Shown: positions 1-11,060 of the stretch, in pieces
Layout of the letters: every line of letters starts with the position of its first letter
Numbering within the stretch: the stretch's first letter is position 1
Source of the DNA: Biostraticola tofi
GTDB taxonomy: Bacteria > Pseudomonadota > Gammaproteobacteria > Enterobacterales > Enterobacteriaceae
Direction: 5' to 3'
Assembly: GCF_004343195.1 (NCBI RefSeq)
Contig: NZ_SMCR01000002.1
Span: forward strand, 486,390-550,389
DNA length: 64,000 nucleotides
Translations under genes and position numbers: made by a program
Notes under the pieces: model-generated
Database searches by the model: none
Told to the model about the DNA's origin: nothing
Seen by the model: only the letters and a program-made list of their open reading frames with translations

Positions 1-2054
1 ATAGCGCCAACTTGCGATATGCCTTGCTGATAGCCCGGATGATTGATGTCCGGCAGCATCGCCTGGATATATTCCGGGCTGGCATAACGGTAGTTCAACT
101 GCACCATCCGGTTCTGGTCGCGTCGGTATTCAAGCACCGCATCGCCCAGTGCCAGACTGTCCAGGCGGGTATCATACTGCAGTCCGCCTCTGACGCCCCA
201 GCGATTGCTGATTTTCCAGTAGCTGTCACCGGCCCACACCAGGCTGCCGGTATCAGCATCTTCATTCCACCCGCTGGGCTTGTCGCTGGTGCGGGCGCGG
301 CTGAAGTAATATATCTGACCTACGGATGCGTTGAAACGTTCAACCAATTCATCGTCATATACACGGGTGGTAACGCCGCTGGCCAATTGATTGGCCGATG
401 CGATGCGATCAAGCCCGCTGTATGACCGGTCCCTGAACAGACCCGAGTAATCGGTCTGCAGCAGGGTGGAGTCATAAATACCGATATTGCTCTGATTCCG
501 ATAGGGCACGTACAGGTACTGCATGCGCGGCTCAAGCGTCTGAGTATAGCCGGCAGCGCTGTCCATTTCCCGGTCAAAGACCATCTTGCCATCGGTCTTG
601 AACTGGGGCATCACCCGGTTTACCGACCCGTCCAGCACGCGACCGCTGCTGTTGGTTTCATTGAAGGTATCGAGATTATCCTGTTGATAATGGGTCGCCA
701 GCAGCTTGGCTTCGGTATTGATGCTGCCCCAGCGGTTAGCCAGCGGCAGATTGACTGTCGGCTCGATATGCAGGCGGGTGGCTTTCGGATTATCGTTATC
801 CACGCTGGTGAACTTGCCTGCCTGGGCGTAAATGCGGGTATCGAACGGCCCGACATCGTTCTGGTAATAGTTGATATCCAGCAGCGGTTCAGCCCGATAG
901 GCGCTCTGGTTGCCGCTGTTGGAGAATATCTGGAATCGCTTGCTTGCCAGGGCAACGTCCCAGTGCTCGTCTGCATAGCCGGCACTGAACTTCTGCGCGG
1001 CATAGCCGTCGGTGGTGGAACCGTACTTGGAGTCAAGATCGTCAAAGTAGTTGGGATCGCTGACGCGGGTATAATCGACGTTGAAGCGCCAGACCTGGTC
1101 CATTACGCCGTTGTGTTTCCAGTAGAACATCCAGCGGTCGCTGTTGTCATCGCCGGCGTTATCACGTGCGTACTGCTTATCATCCGGCAGCCAGTCAAAT
1201 TCTACCAGCCCTTCCCCTGGGGTAGAGAGATAACGGAATTCGGTCTGCAGCTGGGTGCCGCGCTTGCTCATGTAGTGCGGCGTGATGGTTGCATCGTAAT
1301 TCGGCGCCAGGTTCAGGTAATAAGGGGCGCTGAATTCAAAGCCGCTGCTTTTGCCATAACTGGCTGTAGGCAATAAAAATCCCGAGCGGCGTTTGTCGCC
1401 AACCGGTAATTGCATATAAGGGCTGTAGAAAATCGGCACGCTGCCGATTTTAAAGCGTGCATTCCAGATTTCGGCGACCTGTTCTTCACGATCATGAATG
1501 ACCTCGGAACCTACCACGCTCCAGCTGTCATCACCAGGCAGACAGGAGGTAAATGTCCCGTTTTCCAAAACGGTATAGCGGTTTTCACCGCGCATTTTCA
1601 TGGTGTCAGCCTCACCGCGTCCCTGGCGGCCCACCATCTGGTAATCTCCCTGATACACATCGGTATCTTTGGTATTGAGATTGGACCATGCTTTAGGCCC
1701 CTTGAGCTTGATCTGGTTGTCGCCGTAATTGACATTGCCTGTGGCGGTGACCGTGCGGACCGGGTCAGTCTGGCCGGCCTGCTTCTGTTCAAGCTCGACC
1801 TGTTCGGCGGTCAGAGTGCTGTTGCCCTGCTGGATATCGACATTGCCTGAGAAAAGGGCATTATCGGGATAATTGGCCTCGGCTTTATCCGCCTGAATCC
1901 GTACCGGCAGCTCTCCCGGCGCGCCGTTGACCAGCGGTTTGGTATAGGCGGGTACGCCCAGCATACACTGGTCAGCAAGATCGGCCGACGCTTGCTGGCT
2001 GTAGAGCGCTGTCCAGATAAGGCTGGCCAGCAATGTGGGGAAACGTTTTTTCAT
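1..2054 (-). CDS. lptD: LPS assembly outer-membrane protein LptD, 3' end cut by window edge
   Basis: LptD is the outer-membrane beta-barrel that, with LptE, inserts lipopolysaccharide into the outer leaflet. The frame is open from the ATG at 2052-2054 to the window edge, giving 684 residues. E. coli LptD has 784, so about 100 C-terminal residues lie outside. Residues 1-24 form a signal peptide starting [14 protein letters not shown] and ending QQASA. The mature part starts with the conserved region containing Cys30 (E. coli Cys31), followed by an OstA/LptA-like periplasmic domain (about 50-190) and long Tyr/Asp/Asn-rich barrel strands. The SCLPGDDSW segment carries the second conserved cysteine; the last cysteine pair would be in the missing part. 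It is divergent from djlA across a 183-bp spacer. The reading runs off the edge, so the gene looks intact as far as can be seen. Confidence 0.97.
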   Translation of the reverse strand, partial: MKKRFPTLLASLIWTALYSQQASADLADQCMLGVPAYTKPLVNGAPGELPVRIQADKAEANYPDNALFSGNVDIQQGNSTLTAEQVELEQKQAGQTDPVRTVTATGNVNYGDNQIKLKGPKAWSNLNTKDTDVYQGDYQMVGRQGRGEADTMKMRGENRYTVLENGTFTSCLPGDDSWSVVGSEVIHDREEQVAEIWNARFKIGSVPIFYSPYMQLPVGDKRRSGFLLPTASYGKSSGFEFSAPYYLNLAPNYDATITPHYMSKRGTQLQTEFRYLSTPGEGLVEFDWLPDDKQYARDNAGDDNSDRWMFYWKHNGVMDQVWRFNVDYTRVSDPNYFDDLDSKYGSTTDGYAAQKFSAGYADEHWDVALASKRFQIFSNSGNQSAYRAEPLLDINYYQNDVGPFDTRIYAQAGKFTSVDNDNPKATRLHIEPTVNLPLANRWGSINTEAKLLATHYQQDNLDTFNETNSSGRVLDGSVNRVMPQFKTDGKMVFDREMDSAAGYTQTLEPRMQYLYVPYRNQSNIGIYDSTLLQTDYSGLFRDRSYSGLDRIASANQLASGVTTRVYDDELVERFNASVGQIYYFSRARTSDKPSGWNEDADTGSLVWAGDSYWKISNRWGVRGGLQYDTRLDSLALGDAVLEYRRDQNRMVQLNYRYASPEYIQAMLPDINHPGYQQGISQVGA

Positions 2055-2237
2055 ATGCGTTTTCAGGTGTTCCGTCATACAGGGCTTCATGCCGATAAAC
2101 GGTTTGAGACTATCTCACTCACCGTTACCGCGCCAGTGATAAATCCCGTCGTTTATCCGTGCACCGTTAGGCACCGCGTCAAATGACAGGTATGATAAAG
2201 CAAATTTGAGCCGACGGCATGATGAATTGAGGAGTAT

Positions 2238-3083
2238 ATGCAGTATTGGGGAAAGCTGTTAGGCGTATTATTAGGTTACATGTCCGGTGGTGGCTTCTGG
2301 GGCGTGGTGTTGGGCTTCCTCGTCGGCCATATGGTTGATAAGGCGCGCAGTTCCCGTACCCGGACTGACGGCGGCGCCGGATTCTTCAGTGAGAAGCAAA
2401 CCAGGCAAGATGTCTTTTTCCGCACGACTTTTCAGGTCATGGGGCATCTGACCAAATCCAAAGGCCGGGTCACCGAGGCTGATATTCAGACGGCCAGCCT
2501 GCTGATGGAACGGATGCAGTTGCACGGAACGATACGAACCGCCGCTCAGGAGGCATTTCGTCAGGGTAAGGAACCGCAATTTCCGCTGCGCCAAACGCTG
2601 CGCGACTTCCGTCAGATCTGCTTTGGTCGGTTTGATCTTATCCGTATGTTTCTTGAAATCCAGCTGCAGGCGGCGTTTGCTGACGGATCGCTGCATCCCA
2701 ACGAGCGCCAGGTGCTGTATGTGATAGCTGAAGAACTGGGCATATCGCGGATGCAGTTCGATCAGTTCCTCAGCATGATGGAAGGCGGGCAGCAGTTCGG
2801 CGGCCATACCGGTGGCGGTAATCAGGGGTATGCCGGCGGTAGCTATCAGCCCGGTGCCCGCAGCGGTCCGACGCTTGCCGATGCCTGTAAGGTTCTGGGG
2901 GTCAGTCCGACCGATGACGCCACGGTCATCAAGCGCGCCTACCGCAAGCTGATGAGCGAACATCATCCGGACAAACTTGTTGCCAAGGGGCTGCCGCCGG
3001 AAATGATGGAGATGGCCAAACAGAAAACCCAGTCTATCCAGGCGGCTTATGACCTGATTAAACAGGAGAAAGGTTTTCGCTGA
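2238..3083 (+). CDS. djlA: membrane-anchored DnaJ-like co-chaperone DjlA
   Basis: DjlA is an inner-membrane J-domain co-chaperone that stimulates DnaK and influences capsule (Rcs) signalling in E. coli. The 281-residue protein has one N-terminal membrane segment (about 6-30) rich in glycine with GxxxG spacing, as in DjlA where this segment dimerises. A central TerB-like helical domain follows (about 50-190), then a Gly/Gln-rich linker, and a C-terminal J domain (about 212-281) with the invariant HPD tripeptide in [15 protein letters not shown] lies a few bases before the ATG and supports the start. It is divergent from lptD and convergent with rluA, the same neighbourhood as in E. coli (271 residues there). 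Confidence 0.96.
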   Translation: MQYWGKLLGVLLGYMSGGGFWGVVLGFLVGHMVDKARSSRTRTDGGAGFFSEKQTRQDVFFRTTFQVMGHLTKSKGRVTEADIQTASLLMERMQLHGTIRTAAQEAFRQGKEPQFPLRQTLRDFRQICFGRFDLIRMFLEIQLQAAFADGSLHPNERQVLYVIAEELGISRMQFDQFLSMMEGGQQFGGHTGGGNQGYAGGSYQPGARSGPTLADACKVLGVSPTDDATVIKRAYRKLMSEHHPDKLVAKGLPPEMMEMAKQKTQSIQAAYDLIKQEKGFR

Positions 3084-3120
3084 TCCACACTCCCGTCCCT
3101 CCATGGTCGGTAGCAGGATA

Positions 3121-3157
3121 ACCGGCCATGCAGGCGGGGGTGCTAGCCGGTTTTATT
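3121..3157 (+). terminator. possible djlA terminator
   Basis: ACCGGC at 3121-3126 can pair with GCCGGT at 3146-3151 and is followed by TTTATT. The stem is only 6 bp with a long loop, so this is a weak candidate for the end of djlA in the convergent djlA-rluA gap. Confidence 0.3.
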
Positions 3158-3172
3158 CGCCGAAGGTTACCC

Positions 3173-3826
3173 TCAGAAATCCGCTTGACAGCGAAAATGA
3201 ATCGGCGAATGAAAGGCCGGATGGGTGATCGCCAGTTCCTGAGCATGCAGCAACAGCCGGTCCGACAGGGCCGCTACCGCCAAGGGTGCGTAAAATCCAT
3301 CGCCGAGTATCGGATGGCCGAGCGCCAGCATATGTACCCGCAATTGATGAGACCTGCCGGTAATAGGCTTGAGCAGCACCCGGGCGGTACCGTCATCGTC
3401 CAATGACAATACCTGGTATTCGGTTTGCGCCGCTTTACCGGTTTCAAAGCACACTTTCTGTTTTGGCCGGTTAGGCCAGTCGCAAATCAGCGGTAAATCC
3501 ACCACCCCTTCATGCTTAGCAGGATGCCCCCAGATTCTGGCGATATACGATTTTTTCGGTTCCCGCTCCCTGAACTGGCGTTTGAGCTCGCGCTCTGCCG
3601 CTTTGGTCAACGCGACGGCGATAACGCCGCTGGTGGCCATATCCAGCCGATGCACCGATTGCGCCAGAGGATACTGGGCTTGAATGCGCGACATGATGCT
3701 GTCCCGGTGTTCCGGCGCGCGGCCGGGCACAGACAGCAGTCCGCTGGGTTTATTGACCACCATGATATGCGCATCCTGATAGAGGATATGCAGCCAGGGT
3801 TCCAGTGGGGGATTATAGCGTTCCAT
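3173..3826 (-). CDS. rluA: dual-specificity 23S rRNA / tRNA pseudouridine synthase RluA
   Basis: RluA isomerises U746 of 23S rRNA and U32 of several tRNAs to pseudouridine. The protein is 217 residues (E. coli 219) and aligns throughout. It begins with the YQDAHIMVVNKPSGLLSVPG block, and the catalytic motif HRLDMATSG (around residue 62-70) contains the nucleophilic Asp. The C-terminal part carries the conserved GRSHQLRVHM and GHPILGD blocks. ATG at 3824-3826 is preceded by GGAG. It lies 48 bp downstream of rapA on the same strand and may be co-transcribed with it; it is convergent with djlA. Confidence 0.97.
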   Translation of the reverse strand: MERYNPPLEPWLHILYQDAHIMVVNKPSGLLSVPGRAPEHRDSIMSRIQAQYPLAQSVHRLDMATSGVIAVALTKAAERELKRQFREREPKKSYIARIWGHPAKHEGVVDLPLICDWPNRPKQKVCFETGKAAQTEYQVLSLDDDGTARVLLKPITGRSHQLRVHMLALGHPILGDGFYAPLAVAALSDRLLLHAQELAITHPAFHSPIHFRCQADF

Positions 3827-3874
3827 AGGGCTCCGGTTGCTCCCGGCGTTGATTCACGCCGGGAGACCTTGGAC

Positions 3875-6781
3875 TTACTGATGAGTAACGACGATAAGGC
3901 GAATAGCGTCGAGGCGCCAGTTGGCTTCATCAAGATGGGCCAGAATCTGGCTGCGGCTGGTCGCGGCGGCGTCCAGTTCATCGGTACGAATGGCCGGATT
4001 AACCGCTTTCAGCGCCTCAAGGCGACTCAGCTCCGCACTGAGATTGTCATCGGCCTGTTTTCTGGCCTCCTTGATGATCTGTGCCGCTTGAACAGCAACC
4101 AGGGCTTCACTGCTTTTCAACAGGCCATGCACTTCCTGCTGTACCGCCCCGACCAGCTTGCTGGCAGTGTGGCGTTTAACCGCATTAAGCTGGCGGTTGA
4201 ATTGTTCGAATTCAACCTGGGCCGCCAGATCGGTGCCGTTTTTGTCCAGCAGCAGGCGTACCGGCGTTGCCGGCAGGAAGCGATTCAACTGCAGTTTTCT
4301 CGGCGCCTGGGACTCAATGACATAAATCAGTTCCACCAGCAGGGTGCCTACCGGCAAAGCTTTGTTTTTCAGCAGCGAAACCGCACTGGTACCGCTATCG
4401 CCAGAAAGCACCAGATCCAGACCGTTGCGGATGATCGGATGTTCCCAACTGATGAACTGGGTATCTTCTCGGGATAACGCCTGTTCGCGGTTGAAGGTGA
4501 TGGTACAGCCCTCTTCCGGCAGGCCGGGAAAATCAGGGACCATCATGTGATCGCCCGGCGTCAGTACGATCAGGCTGTCGCTGCGGTCGTCCTGATTAAT
4601 ACCGATGATATCGAACAGGTTCAGCGCGAAATTGACCAAGTGGCTGTCGCTGTCTTCGGCCGCAATAGTCTCGGCCAATGCGACCGCCTGTTCGCCACCG
4701 TTGGAATGCTGCTCCAGCAAGCGATCCCGGCCCTGCTCCATTTGCAGTTTCAGCGCATCGTGCCGCTCCCGGCTGTCGCTGATAAAGTCATCAAGTCCTT
4801 CGGTGGCGGTCGGCTCAGCCAGATAGCCGATGAGCTGGCTGTAGCCCTGATCATAAAGCGCCCGGCCGGTAGGGCAGGTGTGTTCAAACGCGTCCAGCCC
4901 TTCATGATACCAGCGCAGCAGCACTGCCTGAGCGGTATCTTCCAGGTAAGGCACATAGATGCTGATATCCTGTTGCTGGCCGATACGGTCCAGACGGCCG
5001 ATGCGCTGCTCGAGCAAGTCGGGATTGAACGGCAGATCGAACATCACCAGATGGTGTGCAAACTGGAAGTTGCGTCCTTCTGAACCGATCTCCGAACACA
5101 GCAGCACTTGGGCGCCGTCGTCTTCTGAGGCGAAGTAGGCTGCGGCCCGATCGCGATCCACCAGCGACAGGCCTTCATGGAATACCGCGGCGCGTACCGC
5201 TTCGCGCTCTCGCAGTACCTGCTCGAGCTGTAACGCCGTCGCCGCATGGGCGCAAATCACCAGGATTTTTTCCTGCCGGTTTTCCAGCAGGAAATTCAAC
5301 AGCCATTCGACGCGCGGATCGAAATTCCACCAGGTGGCGTTCTGCCCTTCGAACTGCTGGTATATCTGCTCGGGATAAAGCATGTTGCGTGCCCGTTCAT
5401 CGAGCGGCTGCTTGCCGCCCATGATACCAGCGACCTTGATAGCAGTCTGGTACTGAGCCGCCAACGGTAGCTTTATTCCGTGCAGGGTGCGGTTAGGGAA
5501 ACCCTTGACGCCCTGGCGGGTGTTCCTGAACAGTACCCGGCTGGTGCCGTGACGGTCCATCAGCAGGGAGATAAGCTGACGGCGGGCGGCGCTGGCGCGA
5601 GGTTCGGGACCATCAGCCTCGGTCATCAGTGCTTCGCTGTCCTTCAGGCTCAGCATGTGACCGAGCAGGGTACGGCTTTCGTCGCCAAGAGGCTCACCAT
5701 TCAGCAGCAGGGAAACGGCATCCGCCACCGGACGGTAGCGCTGCTGTTCTGCGACAAAGCTTTCGTAGTCATGGAAACGGTCAGGGTCCAGCAGACGCAA
5801 TCGGGCGAAGTGGCTTTCCAGCCCCAGTTGTTCAGGGGTGGCGGTCAGCAGCAGCACCGACGGGATGGCCGCCGCCAGTTGCTCAATCACCTGATACTCA
5901 CGGCTGGGGGCGTTATGGCTCCACGAGAGGTGATGGGCTTCATCGACCACCATCATATCCCATTCTGCCTCGGTCAGCTTTTCCAGGCGATCTTTATTGC
6001 GTCGCACAAAGTCCAGCGAACAGAGTACCAGCTGTTCGGTCTCAAACGGGTTATCGCTGTCCAGCATCGCTTCGGCATAGCGCTCGTCGTCAAACAGCGA
6101 AAAATGCAGGTTGAATCGGCGCAGCATTTCCACCAGCCACTGGTGCAGCAAGGATTCCGGTACCACGATGAGAATGCGTTCAGCCCGACCGGTCAGCAGT
6201 TGCTGATGAATGATCATGCCTGCTTCAATGGTTTTCCCCAGCCCGACTTCGTCCGCCAGCAACACTCTCGGAGCATGGCGTCGTCCAATCTGGGAAGCGA
6301 TATGCAACTGATGGGGAATAAGGCTAGCGCGAATACCGCGCAGGCCATTCCAGTCCTGGCGAAATTGCTCACTGTGAAATTTGCGCGCCCGGTAGCGCAG
6401 GGCAAAGCGATCCATCCGGTCAATCTGGCCGGCGAACAGGCGATCCTGCGGCTTGCTGAAGGTCAGCTTGCTGTCTAGGCGGACTTCATTGAGGGTGGCA
6501 TCAGTCTGTCCGGTATCCAGGCGAGTGCCGAAATAGGTCAGCAGTCCTTCCTGTTCCTGGACTGACTCAACCGCCAGTTGCCAGCCTTCATGGCTGGTCA
6601 CCGTGTCGCCGGGATTGAACATCACCCGGGTTATAGGGGCGTCGCTGCGGGCGTATAGACGGTTTTCACCGGTTGCGGGGAACATCAGGGTAATCATGCG
6701 TGCATCAACTGCAACCACAGTCCCTAATCCTAATTCGCTTTCCGTATCGCTTATCCAGCGTTGACCCAGGGTAAAAGGCAT
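3875..6781 (-). CDS. rapA: RNA polymerase-associated Swi2/Snf2 ATPase RapA
   Basis: RapA binds RNA polymerase and uses ATP to release stalled or post-termination complexes, recycling the enzyme. I place the start at the ATG at 6779-6781 (MPFTLGQRW), which gives 968 residues, the exact E. coli length. A further upstream ATG would add 23 residues that the family lacks. Order of parts: N-terminal Tudor-like domains (1-110), Snf2 ATPase with Walker A in [12 protein letters not shown] (about 175-190) and the DEAH box in [10 protein letters not shown], and helicase lobe 2 ending in the [10 protein letters not shown] motif VI (about 600). A long C-terminal region follows. Several long open frames on the opposite strand here are shadows of this gene. 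Confidence 0.97.
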   Translation of the reverse strand: MPFTLGQRWISDTESELGLGTVVAVDARMITLMFPATGENRLYARSDAPITRVMFNPGDTVTSHEGWQLAVESVQEQEGLLTYFGTRLDTGQTDATLNEVRLDSKLTFSKPQDRLFAGQIDRMDRFALRYRARKFHSEQFRQDWNGLRGIRASLIPHQLHIASQIGRRHAPRVLLADEVGLGKTIEAGMIIHQQLLTGRAERILIVVPESLLHQWLVEMLRRFNLHFSLFDDERYAEAMLDSDNPFETEQLVLCSLDFVRRNKDRLEKLTEAEWDMMVVDEAHHLSWSHNAPSREYQVIEQLAAAIPSVLLLTATPEQLGLESHFARLRLLDPDRFHDYESFVAEQQRYRPVADAVSLLLNGEPLGDESRTLLGHMLSLKDSEALMTEADGPEPRASAARRQLISLLMDRHGTSRVLFRNTRQGVKGFPNRTLHGIKLPLAAQYQTAIKVAGIMGGKQPLDERARNMLYPEQIYQQFEGQNATWWNFDPRVEWLLNFLLENRQEKILVICAHAATALQLEQVLREREAVRAAVFHEGLSLVDRDRAAAYFASEDDGAQVLLCSEIGSEGRNFQFAHHLVMFDLPFNPDLLEQRIGRLDRIGQQQDISIYVPYLEDTAQAVLLRWYHEGLDAFEHTCPTGRALYDQGYSQLIGYLAEPTATEGLDDFISDSRERHDALKLQMEQGRDRLLEQHSNGGEQAVALAETIAAEDSDSHLVNFALNLFDIIGINQDDRSDSLIVLTPGDHMMVPDFPGLPEEGCTITFNREQALSREDTQFISWEHPIIRNGLDLVLSGDSGTSAVSLLKNKALPVGTLLVELIYVIESQAPRKLQLNRFLPATPVRLLLDKNGTDLAAQVEFEQFNRQLNAVKRHTASKLVGAVQQEVHGLLKSSEALVAVQAAQIIKEARKQADDNLSAELSRLEALKAVNPAIRTDELDAAATSRSQILAHLDEANWRLDAIRLIVVTHQ

Positions 6782-6962
6782 ATTTTCTCGGCTCGGTGTT
6801 GTGTTAGGCAAAATTTCCGGCAATAGCGCGGCTTGCCGTGGCGGGCGCAAGGCCTTTATTGCACGGCGGCAAAACTCGGTAAGGGTTTGGCATTAACATC
6901 CGGAAGGGCGCTATGTTAATGGATGAATCCTTGTTCGTCACCTGCCAATGACGCCTTTCGTA

Positions 6963-9359
6963 TTAAAACAAACCCAGTTGACCTGATATTAAGGTGGTAA
7001 AATCGTCCTGTAAAAACGGCAGGATAGCATCGGCCACCGGTTGAAGCTGTTTATTCAGATAGTGGTCATAGTCGGGATCGGCATGCCGGCTCTCCAGCGG
7101 CTGTGGACCGGCTGTGGTTATCATATAGCTTATCCAGCCGCCGTTCTGGTATTGCTGCGGTCGTCCGTGCAGCTGATTGTAATCGTCCGCTATACGTGCC
7201 GCCCGGGCTTGAGGCGGCACGTTGCGCTCATATTCGCTCAATTTACGCCGCAGTCGCTTACGGTACACCAGCAGGTGGTCCATTTGGCCGGTTAGCGTCC
7301 TGGCCACATAATCGCGGATAAACTGCTGATAAGGCTGACGGCGGAAGATGCGTTCATACAATTGCTGCTGAAATTGCTGTGCCAGCGGCGTCCAGTCGCT
7401 GCGCACCGTTTCCAGCCCCTTGAACACCATTCTTCCCTGGTCGCAGTCCTCTACCAGACCGGCATAGCGTTTTTTGCTGCCAAGCTCCGCCCCGCGGATG
7501 GTCGGCATTAAAAAGCGGCTGAAATGGGTCTCATATTCCAGCTCCAGGGCGCTTTCCAGCCCCATCTGCTGCTGCAAATGCTGTCGCCACCAGCGGTTGA
7601 TATCTTTGACTAGCTGCTGACCTATCGCATCGGCGTCGTCTCTGGCGTGGGCATGGCCCAGCCAGACAAAGGTGGAGTCGGTATCGCCATAAATGACTGA
7701 AAATCCCTGGGCTTCAATAAGCTCCCGGGTCTGATGCATGATGGCATGGCCGCGCAGGGTGATCGAGGAGGCCAGGCGCGAGTCGAAAAACCGGCAGCCC
7801 GGTGCGCCCAGAACGCCATAAAAGGCATTCATGATGATTTTCAGCGCCTGGGATAATGGCTGATTCTGATCGCGTTTGGCGCTTTCCCGGCCCTGCCAGA
7901 GTTTTTCGACAATCTCCGGCAGGCAATGATGACGGCGGGAAAAGCGGGCGCCGACAAAACCCTCGATGGTGTTGGCGTTGTCTGCATCGGCCAGACCTTC
8001 AATCAAGCCGATGGGGTCGATAAGAAAGGTGCGGATGATCGACGGATACAGGCTTTTGTAATCCAATACCAGCACCGAATCGTAAAGGCCGGGCTGAGAG
8101 TCCATGACATAACCGCCGGGACTGGCTTTTGCGGCTACATCCCCCAGATTGGGCGCGACGTAGCCCGCCCGGTGCATTCTGGGCAAGTAGAGCCAGCTGA
8201 AGGCGGCCACCGACCCGCCGCTGCGATCAGCCGCCAGCCCGGTGACGGTTGCCCGCTCAAGCAGAAAAGCCATCAGCCGGGTTTTGTCGAAGATGGCGGT
8301 AACCAGTTCACAGTCTTTCAGGTTGTAACGGGCCAGGGCGGGTTGGTCTTCCTGGTATAGACGATCGATCTCATCCATCCGCTGGTAAGGGGTTGAGATA
8401 TCCTTGCCCTCTCCCAGCAGTTGTCGGGCAACGTTTTCCAGGCTGAAGGAAGGAAATTGCCAGAAGGCGGACTTCAGCGCCTCGATGCCGTCGATGATAA
8501 GCCGGCCGGTAGCGCCGGCGATGAACTGTCCCTCCCTGAAGCCATGTTCACGCCACTCCAGCGCTTTACCCTGACGTCCCAGCCGCAACGGAACGCGGTA
8601 GCGGTCGGCATGCTTTTGCAATATCCGCAGATCAAACTGCACCAGATTCCAGCCGATGATGGCATCAGGATCATGGCGTTCAAACCATTGATTGAGACGT
8701 TCAAGCAGTAAGCCTCGGCTGGCCACATACTCCAGCTTCATCTCCCTGCGGCCCGGATCGGCGCCGGAATCCTCCCCCAGCATGTACACTTGGTGCTGCC
8801 CACAGCCGTGCAGGCCGATGCAATAAAGTTCACCATAGCGGGTGGTTTCTATATCCAGCGATACCAGTCTGAGGGTGGGGCGGTAGTGTTCATCCGGCTG
8901 CAGTCCGGCGACCTTTATGGCGCCATTCGGCCCAGGCTGCCCTTCAAACCGCACCGGAGCGGTGATAAAGCGCTCCATCAGGTAGCGCTCAGGCGGGCGG
9001 ATATCGGCTTCATAAAGCGGGATGCCGGCTTCTTTAAGCCGTTTCTCCGCCTTGGACAATATACGTTGCTGCCGGCAGTACAGACCGGCCACCGGGCGTC
9101 GATTGAAATCCCGCAGTTTCAGTTCACGCAGGCTGTAGTCTTCGCCGTCGGCCAGCAGTTGCCTAACCCGAGAGGCCTGTTCCTGCGGGACAAACGCCAC
9201 GGCGGACTGGGGCGGCAGACTGATTTTGCACGGCCCATCATCGGTTGCCAGCCATAAATCGATGACAATGCCGTCCGCGGTATCGCGCCAGTGTCGGGTA
9301 AGGATAAATCCCTGGCGGGCGCTGCGGGCAGTCGCTGCTGTGGGAGGTTTTTGGGTCAT
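6963..9359 (-). CDS. polB: DNA polymerase II (family B)
   Basis: Pol II is a high-fidelity, SOS-inducible family B polymerase that restarts replication and bypasses some lesions. The protein is 798 residues (E. coli 783; the surplus is an N-terminal extension before [11 protein letters not shown]). The exonuclease domain has DIET (motif I, about 171) and the NLKDCELV motif III region. The polymerase domain has motif [11 protein letters not shown], motif B in KIIMNAFYG and motif C YGDTDST, so both active sites look intact. The end GQLGLF resembles the beta-clamp-binding tail of Pol II. In E. coli the arabinose operon sits next to polB; here the next gene is yabI, divergently oriented. A weak LexA-like site is listed separately. 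Confidence 0.97.
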   Translation of the reverse strand: MTQKPPTAATARSARQGFILTRHWRDTADGIVIDLWLATDDGPCKISLPPQSAVAFVPQEQASRVRQLLADGEDYSLRELKLRDFNRRPVAGLYCRQQRILSKAEKRLKEAGIPLYEADIRPPERYLMERFITAPVRFEGQPGPNGAIKVAGLQPDEHYRPTLRLVSLDIETTRYGELYCIGLHGCGQHQVYMLGEDSGADPGRREMKLEYVASRGLLLERLNQWFERHDPDAIIGWNLVQFDLRILQKHADRYRVPLRLGRQGKALEWREHGFREGQFIAGATGRLIIDGIEALKSAFWQFPSFSLENVARQLLGEGKDISTPYQRMDEIDRLYQEDQPALARYNLKDCELVTAIFDKTRLMAFLLERATVTGLAADRSGGSVAAFSWLYLPRMHRAGYVAPNLGDVAAKASPGGYVMDSQPGLYDSVLVLDYKSLYPSIIRTFLIDPIGLIEGLADADNANTIEGFVGARFSRRHHCLPEIVEKLWQGRESAKRDQNQPLSQALKIIMNAFYGVLGAPGCRFFDSRLASSITLRGHAIMHQTRELIEAQGFSVIYGDTDSTFVWLGHAHARDDADAIGQQLVKDINRWWRQHLQQQMGLESALELEYETHFSRFLMPTIRGAELGSKKRYAGLVEDCDQGRMVFKGLETVRSDWTPLAQQFQQQLYERIFRRQPYQQFIRDYVARTLTGQMDHLLVYRKRLRRKLSEYERNVPPQARAARIADDYNQLHGRPQQYQNGGWISYMITTAGPQPLESRHADPDYDHYLNKQLQPVADAILPFLQDDFTTLISGQLGLF

Positions 9360-9465
9360 GGTAAACCACCTGCCTGCAGGCGCAGCATCAACAACCGTAT
9401 GATGGTGGTTGCCTTGGTGGCGGCTGGGCGCAATTTCATTTAAATTAGTTTGAATTGAATAATGA

Positions 9466-9485
9466 TCATGATTATTTATACAGTA
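9466..9485 (-). promoter_or_regulatory. weak LexA-like operator upstream of polB
   Basis: E. coli polB (dinA) is LexA-regulated. Here a 20-bp stretch has one perfect half-site (TATACAGTA) and a poor second half (ATGA in place of CTGT). I count 15 of 20 matches to the idealised palindrome, but two of the four critical bases in one arm are wrong. It sits 107 bp upstream of the polB start codon in an AT-rich divergent promoter region, which also contains a TATAAT at 9522-9527 on the yabI side. Confidence 0.25.
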
Positions 9486-9601
9486 TTAATGCGTTGCCGG
9501 CCAGACCGACAACCCGTGACATATAATTATATACATAGCGGGTTGACTCACCCGGCTATCAGCCGCGACAATCCGCCGGCCTATGTCGACAAGAGAAAGT
9601 T

Positions 9602-10372
9602 ATGGAAGCCTATTTAGAACAACTGGTCACTCAATCCCTGGCTTTCTCGCTTATTGCCGTTGTCTTGGTGGCGTTTCTGGAATCGCTGGCGCTGGTGGGC
9701 TTGCTGCTGCCGGGCACCATCATGATGGCGTCGTTCGGCGCGCTTATCGGCAGCGGCCGGATTGATTTTTACAGCGCCTGGGCGGCCGGCACGGTCGGCT
9801 GCTTTATGGGCGACTGGATATCCTGGTATATCGGCCATCGTTTTAAAAAGCCGCTGAAGAAATGGTCATTTCTCAAGAAGCATCGATCGATGCTCGAGCG
9901 TACCGAGCACGCCCTGCACCGCCATAGCCTGGTCACGATCCTGGTAGGACGCTTCGTCGGCCCGACACGTCCGCTGGTGCCGCTGGTGGCGGGTATGCTG
10001 GATTTACCGCCGGCCAGATTTGCCCCGCCCAATATCATTGGTTGTCTCAGTTGGCCGCCGCTTTATTTTATGCCCGGCATTCTGGCGGGTGTGGCGATTA
10101 CCATCCCCGGCGGCGGCAGTTCCCTGTTTCGCTGGCTGCTATTGTCAAGCGCAGTACTGCTGTGGCTGGCGTGCTGGCTGGCCTGGCGTTGGCTGCGTCA
10201 TGGCCGGCGGGGCAGCGATCGTCTGGCCAGCTGGCTGCCGCTCTCACGGCTGCGCTGGCTGGCCCCGCTGTGTATGGCGGCGGCGGTGGTCGCAGTGCTG
10301 GTGGTAAGTCAGCATCCGTTGATGCCGGCCTATGCCCATCGGGTGGGTCAGGTTATGGCCTTACCGTGGTGA
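9602..10372 (+). CDS. yabI: DedA family inner-membrane protein YabI
   Basis: DedA proteins are polytopic inner-membrane proteins linked to membrane lipid homeostasis, with undecaprenyl-phosphate or phospholipid flipping proposed. The 256-residue protein (E. coli YabI 254) has several membrane segments. It shows the DedA/SNARE-associated region: [15 protein letters not shown] near the N-terminus, and [18 protein letters not shown] around 118-135, where the conserved Arg and Pro lie. C-terminal membrane segments follow. Its 3' end overlaps the 3' end of convergent thiQ by 20 bp (10353-10372), which fixes both stops tightly together and leaves no room for separate terminators. Confidence 0.94.
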   Translation: MEAYLEQLVTQSLAFSLIAVVLVAFLESLALVGLLLPGTIMMASFGALIGSGRIDFYSAWAAGTVGCFMGDWISWYIGHRFKKPLKKWSFLKKHRSMLERTEHALHRHSLVTILVGRFVGPTRPLVPLVAGMLDLPPARFAPPNIIGCLSWPPLYFMPGILAGVAITIPGGGSSLFRWLLLSSAVLLWLACWLAWRWLRHGRRGSDRLASWLPLSRLRWLAPLCMAAAVVAVLVVSQHPLMPAYAHRVGQVMALPW

Positions 10373-11060
10373 TGCCCAGTATCGCCGCTTCGGGTGCCTC
10401 TCCGCTGACCAACGGTGCCGTCGGGCCGTCGTAATAAATCCGGCCATCGACCACCAGCAGGGTGCGTGGGGCGATACGGACCGCATCGTCCAGGTTGTGG
10501 GATACCATTAAAAGGGTCAGTCCATGCTCATCGCACACCTCGCTGAGGTGTTTGAGCATCTCGCTGCGCAGTGCCGGATCCAGGGCAGAGAAAGGCTCAT
10601 CCAGCAGCAGGATCGGCTGGCGCCGAACCAGACAGCGCGCCAGCGCGGCGCGTTGTCGCTGACCACCGGATAACTGCCCCGGCAGTCGGTCCAGCAACTC
10701 CCCCAGGCCTACCCGCTGTGCAACCTGCCGGCGCAATTCCTGCTGGGATGGCGTCAGTTTCAACCCCGGATCCAGCCCCAGGCCGATATTCTCCGATACG
10801 GTCAGGTGGGAAAACAAATTATTCTCCTGAAACAGCATCGATACCGGTCTGGCGGCGGGGGCCGTGTGGCGGTGATCACGGCCATCCAGGGTGATGGTGC
10901 CGCTGCTGGCCGGCAAAAAACCGGCAATCAGATTCAGCAACGTGCTCTTGCCGGCGCCGCTCGGCCCCAGCACCGCCACTTTTTCGCCGGCGTTGATCTG
11001 AAGATCGAACCGGATGGGCAGGTGCTGCCAGATCCAGGTCACTTTAGCCAGATTTATCAT
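10353..11060 (-). CDS. thiQ: thiamine/TPP ABC transporter ATPase ThiQ
   Basis: ThiQ is the ATP-binding subunit of the ThiBPQ importer for thiamine, thiamine phosphate and TPP. I use the ATG at 11058-11060 (MINLAKVTW), giving 235 residues (E. coli 232). An upstream in-frame start would add 7 non-family residues. Walker A is GPSGAGKST (about 36-44), the Q-loop region is [14 protein letters not shown], the signature is LSGGQRQR, Walker B is ILLLDEP, and the H-loop lies in MVSHNLDDA. The start overlaps the end of thiP by 17 bp, as expected for translationally coupled subunits. It is the last gene of the riboswitch-controlled operon. Confidence 0.97.
   Translation of the reverse strand: MINLAKVTWIWQHLPIRFDLQINAGEKVAVLGPSGAGKSTLLNLIAGFLPASSGTITLDGRDHRHTAPAARPVSMLFQENNLFSHLTVSENIGLGLDPGLKLTPSQQELRRQVAQRVGLGELLDRLPGQLSGGQRQRAALARCLVRRQPILLLDEPFSALDPALRSEMLKHLSEVCDEHGLTLLMVSHNLDDAVRIAPRTLLVVDGRIYYDGPTAPLVSGEAPEAAILGITTVRP

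Noticed and set aside
2271-3104. 277-codon minus-strand frame opposite djlA
   Set aside because: djlA on the plus strand has the J domain and a good start; the other frame has no features.
3512-4477. 321-codon plus-strand frame spanning rluA and rapA antisense
   Set aside because: It crosses two real genes on the opposite strand and has no family motif.
5480-6478. 332-codon plus-strand frame opposite rapA
   Set aside because: Shadow of the well-supported rapA gene; no family motif.
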